45,542 bases of DNA, taken from assembly GCA_005885125.1 (NCBI GenBank), contig VAXU01000012.1, forward strand, positions 1 to 45,542, given 5' to 3'. The notes under the pieces are model-generated. The model was not told where the DNA came from, ran no database searches, and saw only the letters and a list, made by a program, of their open reading frames with translations. Position 1 is the stretch's first letter, and every line of letters begins with the position of its first letter. This DNA is from Actinomycetota bacterium (lineage in GTDB: Bacteria; Actinomycetota; Thermoleophilia; Gaiellales; Gaiellaceae). The position numbers and the translations under genes were made by a program. Below, one piece after another: positions 37,952-45,542 of the stretch.

Positions 37952-39451
37952 CTAGTGCAGGGCGCGCACGTACTGCCACGCGTCCGCCAGGCCGAGCTGA
38001 CGCACCGCGACGAGGATCAAGGTGTAGACGACGAGCCCGAGCCCCGCCGCCGGAACCGCCCCGAGGAGGAGCGACGCGCCGCCGAACGCGAGCGCCGTCG
38101 CCGCACCGACGATCAACGCGAGGCGGCCGAGACCGATCACCGACAGCACCAGCATGCGCGACGAGAGCGCACGCATCAGGCCCAGGACGAGGAGGAGCGT
38201 GGAGATCCCGAGCGCGAACGCGACCCCGGTCAACCCACCCCACGCGCGCCCGGCGATCGAGACCGGGATGTCGACGGCGACCACGGCAACGGCGAGCGGC
38301 ACCAGCCAGCGAGTCCGATACGTCACGAAGAGAAGCGGATACGTGATCGAGAACGCAGCGAAGCCGATCATCCACGGCGACAGATACACGACGAGCTGGC
38401 CGAGCTGATCTCCGACGGCCCCCGAGTAGGCGTGTCCCAGCAGCGCGGTCACGACACGGCCGCCGACGAGCGCGACGATGCCCGCTCCCGCGCCGACGAG
38501 CGCGAGGCTCACCCACGCGGAGTGGACGACGTGCTCTGCGGCGCTCTCTGCGTCGAGGCCACGCCGTGTCAGCGGCGCCGCAGCGATCAAGGAGAGCGAG
38601 AACGCCGTTGCGCTCACGAACGTCGCCGCGAGGAGGTACGCGTACGAGAGGCTCGTGACCTTCCCCTCGCCCGTCCCCGCCGCGAATCGGAGTGCGATCA
38701 GATAGAGCGCCTGCACGGCAAGCGGCACCGCTGCACCCGACGCGAGGCGCCACAGGCGTGCCGAGACGGCGAGACCTCCTCGCAGATGATGAGCCCTGCC
38801 GCCGTGCGCGAGCAGCGCCACGAGCGGGATCCCGGCGGCAAGCGCGCCGTTCAGCGCCAGGCCCCACGCCAGCGAGATCAAGCCGTGGTGGTCGGCGAGC
38901 ACGATGAACATCACGAGCCCGCCGATGCCTCCGAGGCCGAAACCGGCGGCGGCGGCCGCGTAGGAGTTGCGCGCAGCAAGGGCGCTTGCGGCGAGCGCCG
39001 CAAAGAGCTGCGCGAACGCGGCCGGAACGATCCACGTCAGCGCACGGCCTGCGATCACCGCCGACGAGTGCGGCAACCGCCCGGTGATCAGCTCGCCGAA
39101 GAATCCCGGGAAGGCGGCGACCGCGACGGTCGCCGGCACCGCCACGAGGAGCATCGCGATCGCATAGGCGCCGAACTCTCCGCCCAGCCGGCCCTCCGCG
39201 GCGGCGCGGGTCAGATCGGGGACGACGACCATGCGAAACGCCTGCGCCCCGAACACGAGCACGAGGTAGACGCCGTACGCGGCCATGAAACCGTCGGTCT
39301 CGTCGTTCCGGCCGAACTTGTGCGCGAGGTACACGCCCGCGACCGCGCCCGCGACGCTGAGCGTCACGTACGAGAGGCTCGTCACCAGCCCGCTGCGAAC
39401 GGCGCTCTGGCCGCGGAAGGGGCTACTCTTCGTCTCCTCGTCGCCCGGCAC
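37952..39451 (-). CDS. Lipid-linked glycan flippase, MurJ/Wzx (MOP) family
   Basis: 499 aa from GTG 39451, with 13-14 hydrophobic helices spread over the whole chain. MOP-family features: SLSYVTLSVAGAVAGVYLAHKFGRNDETDGFMAAYGVYLVLVFGAQAF at the start, MVVVPDLTRAAAEG, ALTWIVPAAFAQLFAALAASALAARNSYA, and the repeated second half. The early LAHKFGRNDETDGFMAAY resembles MurJ-like proteins, where charged residues line the cavity. Role: translocation of lipid-linked oligosaccharide across the membrane. It would be a second export route beside Wzm/Wzt. Start codons of this gene and the divergent SDR gene are 7 nt apart, so the true start may be further inside. Confidence 0.85.
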   Translation of the reverse strand: MPGDEETKSSPFRGQSAVRSGLVTSLSYVTLSVAGAVAGVYLAHKFGRNDETDGFMAAYGVYLVLVFGAQAFRMVVVPDLTRAAAEGRLGGEFGAYAIAMLLVAVPATVAVAAFPGFFGELITGRLPHSSAVIAGRALTWIVPAAFAQLFAALAASALAARNSYAAAAAGFGLGGIGGLVMFIVLADHHGLISLAWGLALNGALAAGIPLVALLAHGGRAHHLRGGLAVSARLWRLASGAAVPLAVQALYLIALRFAAGTGEGKVTSLSYAYLLAATFVSATAFSLSLIAAAPLTRRGLDAESAAEHVVHSAWVSLALVGAGAGIVALVGGRVVTALLGHAYSGAVGDQLGQLVVYLSPWMIGFAAFSITYPLLFVTYRTRWLVPLAVAVVAVDIPVSIAGRAWGGLTGVAFALGISTLLLVLGLMRALSSRMLVLSVIGLGRLALIVGAATALAFGGASLLLGAVPAAGLGLVVYTLILVAVRQLGLADAWQYVRALH

Positions 39452-39458
39452 GGCCCTG

Positions 39459-40601
39459 ATGAAACCAAACGGCTCTGACTCCCCCTGGACGGACGAAGCG
39501 CTCGCCGGGCTCCGGAGGGAGTACGGCGACTTCTTCACGGGGCGGACCTGCCTGGTCACCGGCGCCGACGGCTTCATGGGCTCCCACCTGACGGAGGCGC
39601 TCGTGGCGCTCGATGCGAACGTCCAGGCGTTCGTCCGGGCCACCTCCAGCGGCGCCCTGAACAACATCGGCCATCTGCGCCGTCAGCTGGCCGTCCACTT
39701 CGCCGACCTCACGGACAAGACGTCCGTGGACTACCTGGTCAAGGAGCTCCGCAACGTGGACGACCGGCCGTATGTCTTCCACCTCGGCGCGCAGGCCCAC
39801 GTCGGGGAGTCATGGCATCGCCCGTACGAGACCGTGATGGCGAACACGATCGGCACGCTCAACCTCCTGCAGTCGATCGTCGACCACGGCCTCGAGCTGG
39901 AGAAGTTCGACACCGCCGGCACGTCGGAGGAGTACGGCAACGTGCGCGAGGCCGTCGCGCATCACCATGACTACGACGAGCACGGTGGCCTGATCCTGCA
40001 TGAACGCTCGCCGATCAATCCCAAGTCGGTCTACGCGACGTCCAAGGTGGCGGCCGACTTCCTGACGATGAACTACCACGACGCGTTCGGGCTGCCCGGG
40101 GTCGTGACGCGGATGTTCAACAACTACGGCCCGCGCCAAAACCCGCGCTACATCACCGGGACCGTGATCACGCAGGCGCTCGAGCGGGAGCGCATCGAGC
40201 TCGGCCAGCTCGAGCCGATGCGCGACTTCTGCTTCTGCACGGACGGCGTTCGCGGTCACCTGTCCGTCGCCGCGCACGGCGTTCCCGGCGACCTCTACGC
40301 GTACGGCCAGGGGGAGAACATCTCGATGGGCGACTGGGCGGCGCTGATTCTCCGGGTCGGCGAGGCCGAGGGGTACTGGCCTGCGCGCGAGGTCGTGTCG
40401 GTCCCCGAGCGGTACCGCCCGGGCGCGAGCGACGTGATGGCGCTGCGAGTCGGCTACGAGAAGCTGAACCGCGAGACAGGCTGGGAACCGACCGTGTCGT
40501 GGGAGTATGGCGTCGCGCGGACGATCGCCTGGTACGCGGCCAACCGCGAACGCTGGATCGGCCGGGTCGACTGGCTGGCGGCGGAACGCTCGCCGGCATG
40601 A
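39459..40601 (+). CDS. NAD-dependent epimerase/dehydratase (GDP-mannose 4,6-dehydratase-like extended SDR)
   Basis: 380 aa from ATG 39459. N-terminal NAD site [19 protein letters not shown] (GxxGxxG), the [13 protein letters not shown] strand, a [10 protein letters not shown] catalytic segment (Ser/Thr and Glu of 4,6-dehydratases), the YxxxK pair in [13 protein letters not shown], and [17 protein letters not shown]. This subgroup makes 4-keto-6-deoxy nucleotide sugars; GDP-mannose or UDP/CDP-sugars are possible. TACTCT at 39424-39429 would serve as -10 with a leader of about 23 nt and lies inside the flippase reading frame. It overlaps the next SDR gene by ATGA. Confidence 0.85.
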   Translation: MKPNGSDSPWTDEALAGLRREYGDFFTGRTCLVTGADGFMGSHLTEALVALDANVQAFVRATSSGALNNIGHLRRQLAVHFADLTDKTSVDYLVKELRNVDDRPYVFHLGAQAHVGESWHRPYETVMANTIGTLNLLQSIVDHGLELEKFDTAGTSEEYGNVREAVAHHHDYDEHGGLILHERSPINPKSVYATSKVAADFLTMNYHDAFGLPGVVTRMFNNYGPRQNPRYITGTVITQALERERIELGQLEPMRDFCFCTDGVRGHLSVAAHGVPGDLYAYGQGENISMGDWAALILRVGEAEGYWPAREVVSVPERYRPGASDVMALRVGYEKLNRETGWEPTVSWEYGVARTIAWYAANRERWIGRVDWLAAERSPA

Positions 40602-41524
40602 GGATCCTCGTCACCGGCGGGGGCGGCTTCCTCGGCTCGCACCTCGTCGAGCGCCTCGAGCGCGACGGACACGACGTGTTCGTCGCTCGGCGACGCGACT
40701 ACGACCTGACGCGCTGGGAGGACGGAGAGCGGCTGTTCCAGGACGCGCAACCGACCCGCGTCTTCCACCTCGCGGCGGAGGTCGGCGGGATCGGTGCCAA
40801 CATGCGAAATCCTGGTCGCTTCTGGTTCGCCAACCAGATCATGGGCGCGTACGTGCTCGAGCTCGCGCGCCAGCACGAGGTGCAGAAGCTGATCCTGGCC
40901 GGGACGGTGTGCGCGTACCCGAAGTTCACGCCCGTCCCGTTCCACGAGGACGACCTCTGGAACGGCTATCCGGAGGAGACGAACGCCCCCTACGGGGTCG
41001 CGAAGAAATCGATCCTCGTCGGGGCACAGGGCTATCGCGAGCAGTACGGCCTCAACGCGATCTTCCTGCTGCCGGCGAACATGTACGGCCCCCGCGACAA
41101 CTTCGACACGCAGAACGCGCACGTGATCCCCGACCTGATCCGCAAGATGACGGAGTCACGCGAGCGCGTCGTCCTCTGGGGCGACGGGTCGCCGTCGCGC
41201 GAGTTCCTCTACGTCGACGACTGCGCGCAAGGCCTCATGCTCGCGGCCGACCACTACGACGGAAGGGAGCCCGTCAACCTCGGCACGGGCGTCGAGACGA
41301 CGATCCGCGAGACCGCGGAGCTGATCGCGGAGCTGACCGGGTTCGAAGGCGAGATCGTCTGGGACACGTCGATGCCGAACGGCCAGCCGCGGCGGAGCCT
41401 CGACACCTCGCGTGCGCGCGATCTGTTCGGCTTCGAGGCACGCACGCCGCTCCGCGAGGGGCTCGAGCGGACGATCGTGTGGTACCGCGAGCACGCTGCA
41501 GCGGTTGCAGGCGCCCAGGCGTGA
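40598..41524 (+). CDS. NAD-dependent epimerase/reductase (GDP-L-fucose synthase-like)
   Basis: 308 aa from ATG 40598. [18 protein letters not shown] (NAD site), [35 protein letters not shown], which is typical of GDP-fucose synthase, the catalytic Ser/Cys region [27 protein letters not shown] with the Y-x-x-x-K pair, and [27 protein letters not shown]. Known homologues epimerise and reduce GDP-4-keto-6-deoxymannose. With the preceding dehydratase this pair could make GDP-fucose or a related deoxy sugar for the locus, although the exact sugar is not proven. Overlaps of 4 nt occur at both ends. Confidence 0.87.
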   Translation: MRILVTGGGGFLGSHLVERLERDGHDVFVARRRDYDLTRWEDGERLFQDAQPTRVFHLAAEVGGIGANMRNPGRFWFANQIMGAYVLELARQHEVQKLILAGTVCAYPKFTPVPFHEDDLWNGYPEETNAPYGVAKKSILVGAQGYREQYGLNAIFLLPANMYGPRDNFDTQNAHVIPDLIRKMTESRERVVLWGDGSPSREFLYVDDCAQGLMLAADHYDGREPVNLGTGVETTIRETAELIAELTGFEGEIVWDTSMPNGQPRRSLDTSRARDLFGFEARTPLREGLERTIVWYREHAAAVAGAQA

Positions 41525-43272
41525 GCTCTCCCGCGGTTGTCCTGCCCACGCGGCTGCGCCGCGCGGCCGGTTGGATCTCCGTCGCGCGTGACCGGCTGCT
41601 CGCCGTGCATCCGCTCTACGTGCTCGGAACGCTCATCGCGGTCCAGTGGGCTGCGCTTGCCGCGCTCGCGCTGACCGTCCGGCACAACGGCTGGGTCTAC
41701 TACATGGGCGGCGACCAGTTGTGGCACTACTCGGGCGCAGATCTGCTTGCGCACGGGCACCTCGCGCCCACGCTCGTCGGCGTCGGGTGGTCGACGATCC
41801 TGAGCCCGATCTCGTGGTTTGCCGGCCCGGATCTCGTCTCGGCGCTGCCGGCGATCATCCTCTTCAACGCTCTCGTACTGGCGCCGCTGGCACTTCTGTG
41901 CCTGTACGGCATCGCAGAGAGGATCGGCGGGCGACTGTTCGGCTATTGGGCAGGGCTGCTCTGGGTCGTCGTGCCCTACGTGGGGATCTGGTACGCGCTT
42001 CCGGGCTACCACCAGAAATGGACAGAGTTGACCCTGCCGCAGATCCTCGGCCTCGGCGCGATGTCCGACTTCCCTTCGATGGTTGCTCTCCTCGTCGGCG
42101 CCTATCTCTGCCTGCGCGCCGTGGACGAGGGTCACTGGCTCTGGTCCGCGGGCGCCGGTTTCGCGGTCGGCTATGCGGTTGCGATCAAGCCGTCGAACAC
42201 GGTCGTGCTGCTCGCGCCGGCATTGCTCCTGCTCGCCTTCCGTTGGCGCTCGCTGGCCGGGTTCGCCGGCGGCCTCGTTCCGCCGCTCTTCGTGCTCGGC
42301 CTCTGGAAGGAGCGCGGTTTCGGACATCTGCCGGCCTTTTCGCGGGCCGCACCCGAACGGCGTGTCGCTGCCGGCGTCGGCGACGTCTTCAAGCCGCTGC
42401 ACAAGTACACGCACGACAACTCGTGGGTGCAGCTCCACAACAACCTGATCCAGCTGCGCGAGCAGCTCTGGAGCGATCGGGTCCTCGAGTTCCTCGTCGT
42501 GGCCGGAATCGCGGCGCTCGTCATTCGCTCGCGGCGAGGCGGGATCTTCGTCGGCGTGTGGTTCCTCTCGTTCCTGCTCCTGAAGGGGACGTACCTCAAT
42601 TCTCGCGTCGAAGACGCGACGTTCTGGCGATTGCTCCTGCCCGCATTTCCCGCTTTCGTCCTCCTCGTCGCCGCCGTTCCTTTGCTCCTTCCGGGCACCA
42701 GGCTGCGTCCTTCCACTCCGCGACCCGGCCGAGTCTCACGTCGTGTGGCGATCGGCGGTGCAACCGCGGCCTGTGCGCTCCTCGTCGTCTTCCCAGCCAC
42801 GCTGATCGCGGCAGCGTCGCCCGTACATCAGCCCACGATCTCGGCACTCCAGGTCAACGCCACGCTCGTCCCCGTCTCGGCGAAGCTCGACCTCCGCGCG
42901 ACGAGGGAGACGAACGGCGTCCTCCTTTCGTGGAACCTCGAGAGGCCGTCGTCGAGCAGCGTTTTCTACCGCATGTACCGCACGCCGACGTCGGGCTCGA
43001 GCAACTGCGTCGTCATCGGGCACGGACTGCCGGACAAGTGCGGGCCCGGGGAAAACGATCTCGTCTGTCGCGTTGGTTCCAGTGCGCCCGACAACTGCCT
43101 GCTCTCCGGAAACACGCAATCGTTGGGCACGACGCGCCAGGGAGCATGGCTCGACCGGCCCGAGTCGGGGACGTGGGTGTACCGCGTGGGGCTCTCCGCG
43201 AACTGGCTGAACGATCCGCAGTTCGGTGATGTCTACGTCTTCAGCAGGCCGGTCACCGTCTCGATTCCCTAG
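41521..43272 (+). CDS. Polytopic membrane protein, probable GT-C glycosyltransferase
   Basis: 583 aa from GTG 41521. One N-terminal helix ([18 protein letters not shown]), then a loop with [24 protein letters not shown], a position and acidity fitting the GT-C loop-1 motif, followed by 9-10 helices to residue 430. The last 140 residues form an outer soluble domain with four Cys ([34 protein letters not shown]), probably disulfide-linked, and fibronectin-like strands ([24 protein letters not shown]). The substrate is unknown. Start overlaps the SDR stop (GTGA) and the end overlaps the next gene by 47 nt, so four genes from 39459 form one operon. Confidence 0.8.
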   Translation: MSSPAVVLPTRLRRAAGWISVARDRLLAVHPLYVLGTLIAVQWAALAALALTVRHNGWVYYMGGDQLWHYSGADLLAHGHLAPTLVGVGWSTILSPISWFAGPDLVSALPAIILFNALVLAPLALLCLYGIAERIGGRLFGYWAGLLWVVVPYVGIWYALPGYHQKWTELTLPQILGLGAMSDFPSMVALLVGAYLCLRAVDEGHWLWSAGAGFAVGYAVAIKPSNTVVLLAPALLLLAFRWRSLAGFAGGLVPPLFVLGLWKERGFGHLPAFSRAAPERRVAAGVGDVFKPLHKYTHDNSWVQLHNNLIQLREQLWSDRVLEFLVVAGIAALVIRSRRGGIFVGVWFLSFLLLKGTYLNSRVEDATFWRLLLPAFPAFVLLVAAVPLLLPGTRLRPSTPRPGRVSRRVAIGGATAACALLVVFPATLIAAASPVHQPTISALQVNATLVPVSAKLDLRATRETNGVLLSWNLERPSSSSVFYRMYRTPTSGSSNCVVIGHGLPDKCGPGENDLVCRVGSSAPDNCLLSGNTQSLGTTRQGAWLDRPESGTWVYRVGLSANWLNDPQFGDVYVFSRPVTVSIP

Positions 43273-44467
43273 CCGCGTACCGCTCCTCGCGGGCGCCGGC
43301 ATCGTTGCAGCGACGGCGGTCGTTGTCGCCGCGGTTCACCACGCGCCAAGCACAGACGGGTCGCCGATCGTTCCGACGGGCGGCTGGCTGAACGCATACC
43401 GCGCCGCGCTGATCCTGGGGCTGGCCCTGTACGCCGCTGCTGTCATGCTGCTGCGCCGCCACACAGTGGCGCTTGCTGCCGTGCTCGCGATCGCGGCCGC
43501 CGTCCAGCTTCTTCCGCTCGCGGCTCCTCTTCTCCTGTCACGCGACGCCTACTACTACTGGAGCAAAGGGCGGGTCGAAGCCGTGCACGGTGCCGATCCG
43601 TTCGTCACGAAGCCTTCGGCCTTTCCAGGCGACGTCGCATATCCCCGTGTGGCGCAGGATTGGCGAGACCGGCCCAGCTACTACGGCCCGACGATGGCCG
43701 GCGTGTCCGACGTCCATGCGCTGCTCGTCGGCAGGTCCGCACACGCAGCGGAGTACGGCTATCGACTCCTCGCCGCGGCGTCGATGCTCGCGATCGTCGG
43801 GATCGTCGCCGCGCTCGCACCAATCCCGGCGCTGGGCGTGGCGCTCGTCGGCTGGAACCCGCTGCTCGCACTCCACTTCGCCGGCGGCGGCCACAACGAC
43901 GCGCTGATGATGGCGCTCTACCTCGGCGCGCTGCTTCTTGCCGCGCGGTCGCGGCCGCGACTCGCAGGAGCGTTGGGGGTCCTGGCGGTTGCATCCAAGT
44001 GGATCCTGGCGGTCTTCTTTCCCCTGGAGCTCCTCCGCCGGCCGCGCCGATTCAGAGTTGCGCCCTGGCTGGTCGCCGGGGCGCTCCTGTGCGCCGCCTC
44101 GTTCGCAGCCTGGGGCGTGGGCTGGCTCCACTCGATCAGCGCACTCCGCAGTCAGGCGGAGATGGTCAGCTCGAACAGCTTCGCGTGGTGGTTGTCGGAC
44201 CACGTGGGCGGCGGACGGTTCGCGTGGGCGCGGGGCTTGCGCTACGCGTTCGCGGTCGTCTACGCGGGCCTCGTCCTGCTCGGGTGGCGAACAGGCCGCG
44301 TGCGGATCGGACTGACCGCAGGCCTTCTGGTTGCCGCGACGCCGTTTCTCGCGCCCTGGTACCTCGTCTGGCCTGCGGCCTTGAGCGCGATCGAGGAGGA
44401 CGGCGCCGCGCGGCTCGTCGTGGTCGCTTTGACGGCGTGGCTCTTACGCGACGCCGTGGCGTTCTGA
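43226..44467 (+). CDS. GT87-like membrane mannosyltransferase (polyprenyl-phosphomannose-dependent type)
   Basis: 413 aa from ATG 43226. About ten helices. The first long outer loop holds LLSRDAYYYWSKGRVEAVHGADPFVTKPSAF, with the Asp-Ala-Tyr motif found in MptA/MptB-type alpha-mannosyltransferases, then RPSYYGPTMAGVSDVHALL. GWNPLLALHFAGGGHNDALMMALYLGALLLA is a strongly conserved helix pair in this family. Such enzymes add mannose from polyprenyl-phosphate mannose outside the membrane; the DPM-like synthase at 44812 could provide that donor. The start overlaps the upstream gene by 47 nt; no better start is available nearby, since CGC-GTA follows. Confidence 0.82.
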   Translation: MMSTSSAGRSPSRFPSRVPLLAGAGIVAATAVVVAAVHHAPSTDGSPIVPTGGWLNAYRAALILGLALYAAAVMLLRRHTVALAAVLAIAAAVQLLPLAAPLLLSRDAYYYWSKGRVEAVHGADPFVTKPSAFPGDVAYPRVAQDWRDRPSYYGPTMAGVSDVHALLVGRSAHAAEYGYRLLAAASMLAIVGIVAALAPIPALGVALVGWNPLLALHFAGGGHNDALMMALYLGALLLAARSRPRLAGALGVLAVASKWILAVFFPLELLRRPRRFRVAPWLVAGALLCAASFAAWGVGWLHSISALRSQAEMVSSNSFAWWLSDHVGGGRFAWARGLRYAFAVVYAGLVLLGWRTGRVRIGLTAGLLVAATPFLAPWYLVWPAALSAIEEDGAARLVVVALTAWLLRDAVAF

Positions 44468-44815
44468 CAGGTCCTCGCGCAACTGCTGCTCGAGCAGCGC
44501 CAGCCGCTGCGCGAGGATCGTGTTCTGATCCGACAGGCGAGAGATCACCGTTGAGTAGTGCAGCAGCACGACGAGGATGAAGAGGGCGCCGACGGCGCCG
44601 AGAATCGCGGGCGGGTACGTCGTGACGCCAAACCACCCGGCGATTGTGTTGAGACCACCGCGCCACAACGAGAGCGCCAGCAGCACGGAGCCGGTGAGCA
44701 GCCACAACAGGGCGTAGCGCTCGCGCAGGCGGCGCGAGCGGATCAGCTCGAGGACGACGAGCAGCAGTAGCAGCGAGGCCACCGCGGCTGTGATCGAGAC
44801 GGTCCAGGGGGTCAT
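44444..44815 (-). CDS. DUF2304 family membrane protein
   Basis: 123 aa from ATG 44815. Three transmembrane segments: VSITAAVASLLLLLVVLELI, RYALLWLLTGSVLLALSLW, AILGAVGALFILVVLLHYS. They are followed by a C-terminal coiled coil (ISRLSDQNTILAQRLALLEQQLRE). The motif RLRERYALLWLLTG is the family signature. Genes of this family usually follow a dolichyl-phosphate-mannose-synthase-like GT2, as here (ATGA overlap), and may anchor or assist that enzyme; the biochemical role is not known. Its 3' end overlaps the convergent GT87-like gene by 24 nt. Confidence 0.88.
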   Translation of the reverse strand: MTPWTVSITAAVASLLLLLVVLELIRSRRLRERYALLWLLTGSVLLALSLWRGGLNTIAGWFGVTTYPPAILGAVGALFILVVLLHYSTVISRLSDQNTILAQRLALLEQQLREDLSERHGVA

Positions 44816-45522
44816 CGGCGCTCCTCCTCCAGCGGGACGGCGTAACGGCGGAACAGACCGACGAAGATAGCGAGCAGCACCTTCGCCATGTAGTAGATCG
44901 AGCGGAGCGCGGTGATCGAGGAGCGACCGCCGCTGCGCTCGCGCATCTCGACGGGCACCTCCGTCAGGCGCAGCTTGTGCTTGACGCACATCACCGTCGC
45001 CTCCACCTCCGGGTAATCGTGCGGGTAGTCCGCGGCGAAGAGCGCGATTGCCTTTCGGTTGACCGCGCGAAAGCCGGACGTCGTGTCGGTGACGCGCTGC
45101 CGGACGACGGCGGAGACGACACCCGCGAAGATGCGAATGCCGATGCGGCGAGCCAGGGTCGAGCGGTACGCGCCGCCGCCGGCGAACCGCGAGCCGACGA
45201 CAAGGTCGGCCGCGCCTTCCAAGACCGGCCTGAGGATGAGCGGCAGCTGCGCCGGATCGTGCTGCCCGTCGCCGTCCACCTGCACCGCGAGGTCGTAGCC
45301 GTGCTCGAACGCGTAGCGGTAGCCGGTCTGCATCGCGCCCCCGATCCCGAGATTGAACGGCAGCCGGATCACGTGCACGCCGCGGTCGGCGGCGATCCCG
45401 GCGGTCCGGTCTATCGATCCGTCGTCGACGACGGCGATCTCGAAACCCGGATCGAACGCGCGGATCTCGTCGATCACACGGCCGACCGACGCCTCCTCGT
45501 TGAACGCAGGCACGATCGCCAC
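44812..45522 (-). CDS. Dolichyl-phosphate-mannose-synthase-like GT2 glycosyltransferase
   Basis: 236 aa from GTG 45522; the frame stays open to the window edge, so a start a few codons further out cannot be excluded. GT-A motifs: VAIVPAFNEEASVGRVIDEI, AVVDDGSIDRTAGIA, LPFNLGIGGAMQTGYRYA, the DxD metal site in VQVDGDGQHDP, VVGSRFAGGGAYRS and VTDTTSGFRAVNRKA. It transfers a hexose from a nucleotide sugar to polyprenyl phosphate on the inner face. C-terminal hydrophobic residues (SIYYMAKVLLAIFVGLF) may touch the membrane. Paired with DUF2304 and close to two GT-C enzymes that would consume the lipid-linked sugar. Confidence 0.9.
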   Translation of the reverse strand: MAIVPAFNEEASVGRVIDEIRAFDPGFEIAVVDDGSIDRTAGIAADRGVHVIRLPFNLGIGGAMQTGYRYAFEHGYDLAVQVDGDGQHDPAQLPLILRPVLEGAADLVVGSRFAGGGAYRSTLARRIGIRIFAGVVSAVVRQRVTDTTSGFRAVNRKAIALFAADYPHDYPEVEATVMCVKHKLRLTEVPVEMRERSGGRSSITALRSIYYMAKVLLAIFVGLFRRYAVPLEEERR

Positions 45523-45542
45523 TCGCTTCAGCTCGCCGAGCT

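Noticed and set aside
1-45542. tRNA, rRNA, riboswitches, insertion sequences and prophage genes
   Set aside because: Looked for by eye; no cloverleaf, conserved riboswitch core, transposase or integrase pattern was recognised. A covariance-model search was not possible here.

Overview
The window is a high-GC, gene-dense actinobacterial chromosome segment. A near-complete coenzyme F420 operon, frequent GTG starts, chains of genes with 4-nt stop/start overlaps and TANNNT -10 boxes placed 6-9 nt before start codons all fit Actinomycetota. The class Thermoleophilia (Gaiellales/Solirubrobacterales type) is my best guess, but it is inferred from gene content and not proven.

Left part (1-24 kb, mostly housekeeping and redox genes). 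A flavin electron-transfer operon (ferric-reductase-like membrane flavoprotein, secreted FMN-binding protein, ApbE flavin transferase) runs off the left edge. It is followed by a BBE-type FAD oxidase divergent from a PAP2 phosphatase, a phosphoesterase, ClpP divergent from an SRPBCC/ArsR pair with twin operator palindromes, an M1 peptidase, an aldo/keto reductase, PdxH and a GerMN lipoprotein. Next come the F420 genes cofC-cofD-npdG-cofE, a PolX-like protein whose polymerase motif looks dead, a small secreted metzincin, a D-2-hydroxyacid dehydrogenase, and an operon hemE-hemH-wzt(broken)-small protein.

Right part (21-45.5 kb, surface polysaccharide). This region holds an ABC exporter permease with a methyltransferase and a glycosyltransferase; a WecA-like phosphotransferase fused to the N-terminal half of a FlaA1/CapD-type protein; two related GT-C membrane transferases, one fused to a GT4 domain; a six-gene glycosyltransferase operon (36666 down to 28646) with a 4-nt overlap at every junction; a WbdD-like coiled-coil methyltransferase; a MurJ/Wzx-type flippase; two nucleotide-sugar SDR enzymes; two further membrane glycosyltransferases; and a DUF2304/dolichyl-phosphate-mannose-synthase-like pair. 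Together these look like activation, lipid linkage, assembly and export of a cell-surface glycan.

Non-coding structure. A 113-bp tandem repeat array and a diverged single copy both sit between convergent genes. A six-copy array of GGGACTGTCCC palindromes fills a third convergent gap. A palindromic CTAGACTAG appears to give back-to-back -10 boxes for hemE and its divergent neighbour. No rRNA, tRNA, CRISPR or insertion sequence was recognised, and no gene-free stretch exceeds 300 bases.

Caution. Several genes (clpP/next gene, npdG/cofE, the Wzt ATPase, hemH, one GT4) lack an internal or terminal block that their families normally have, usually with a frame change. They may be real lesions or local assembly collapses; raw reads would decide.
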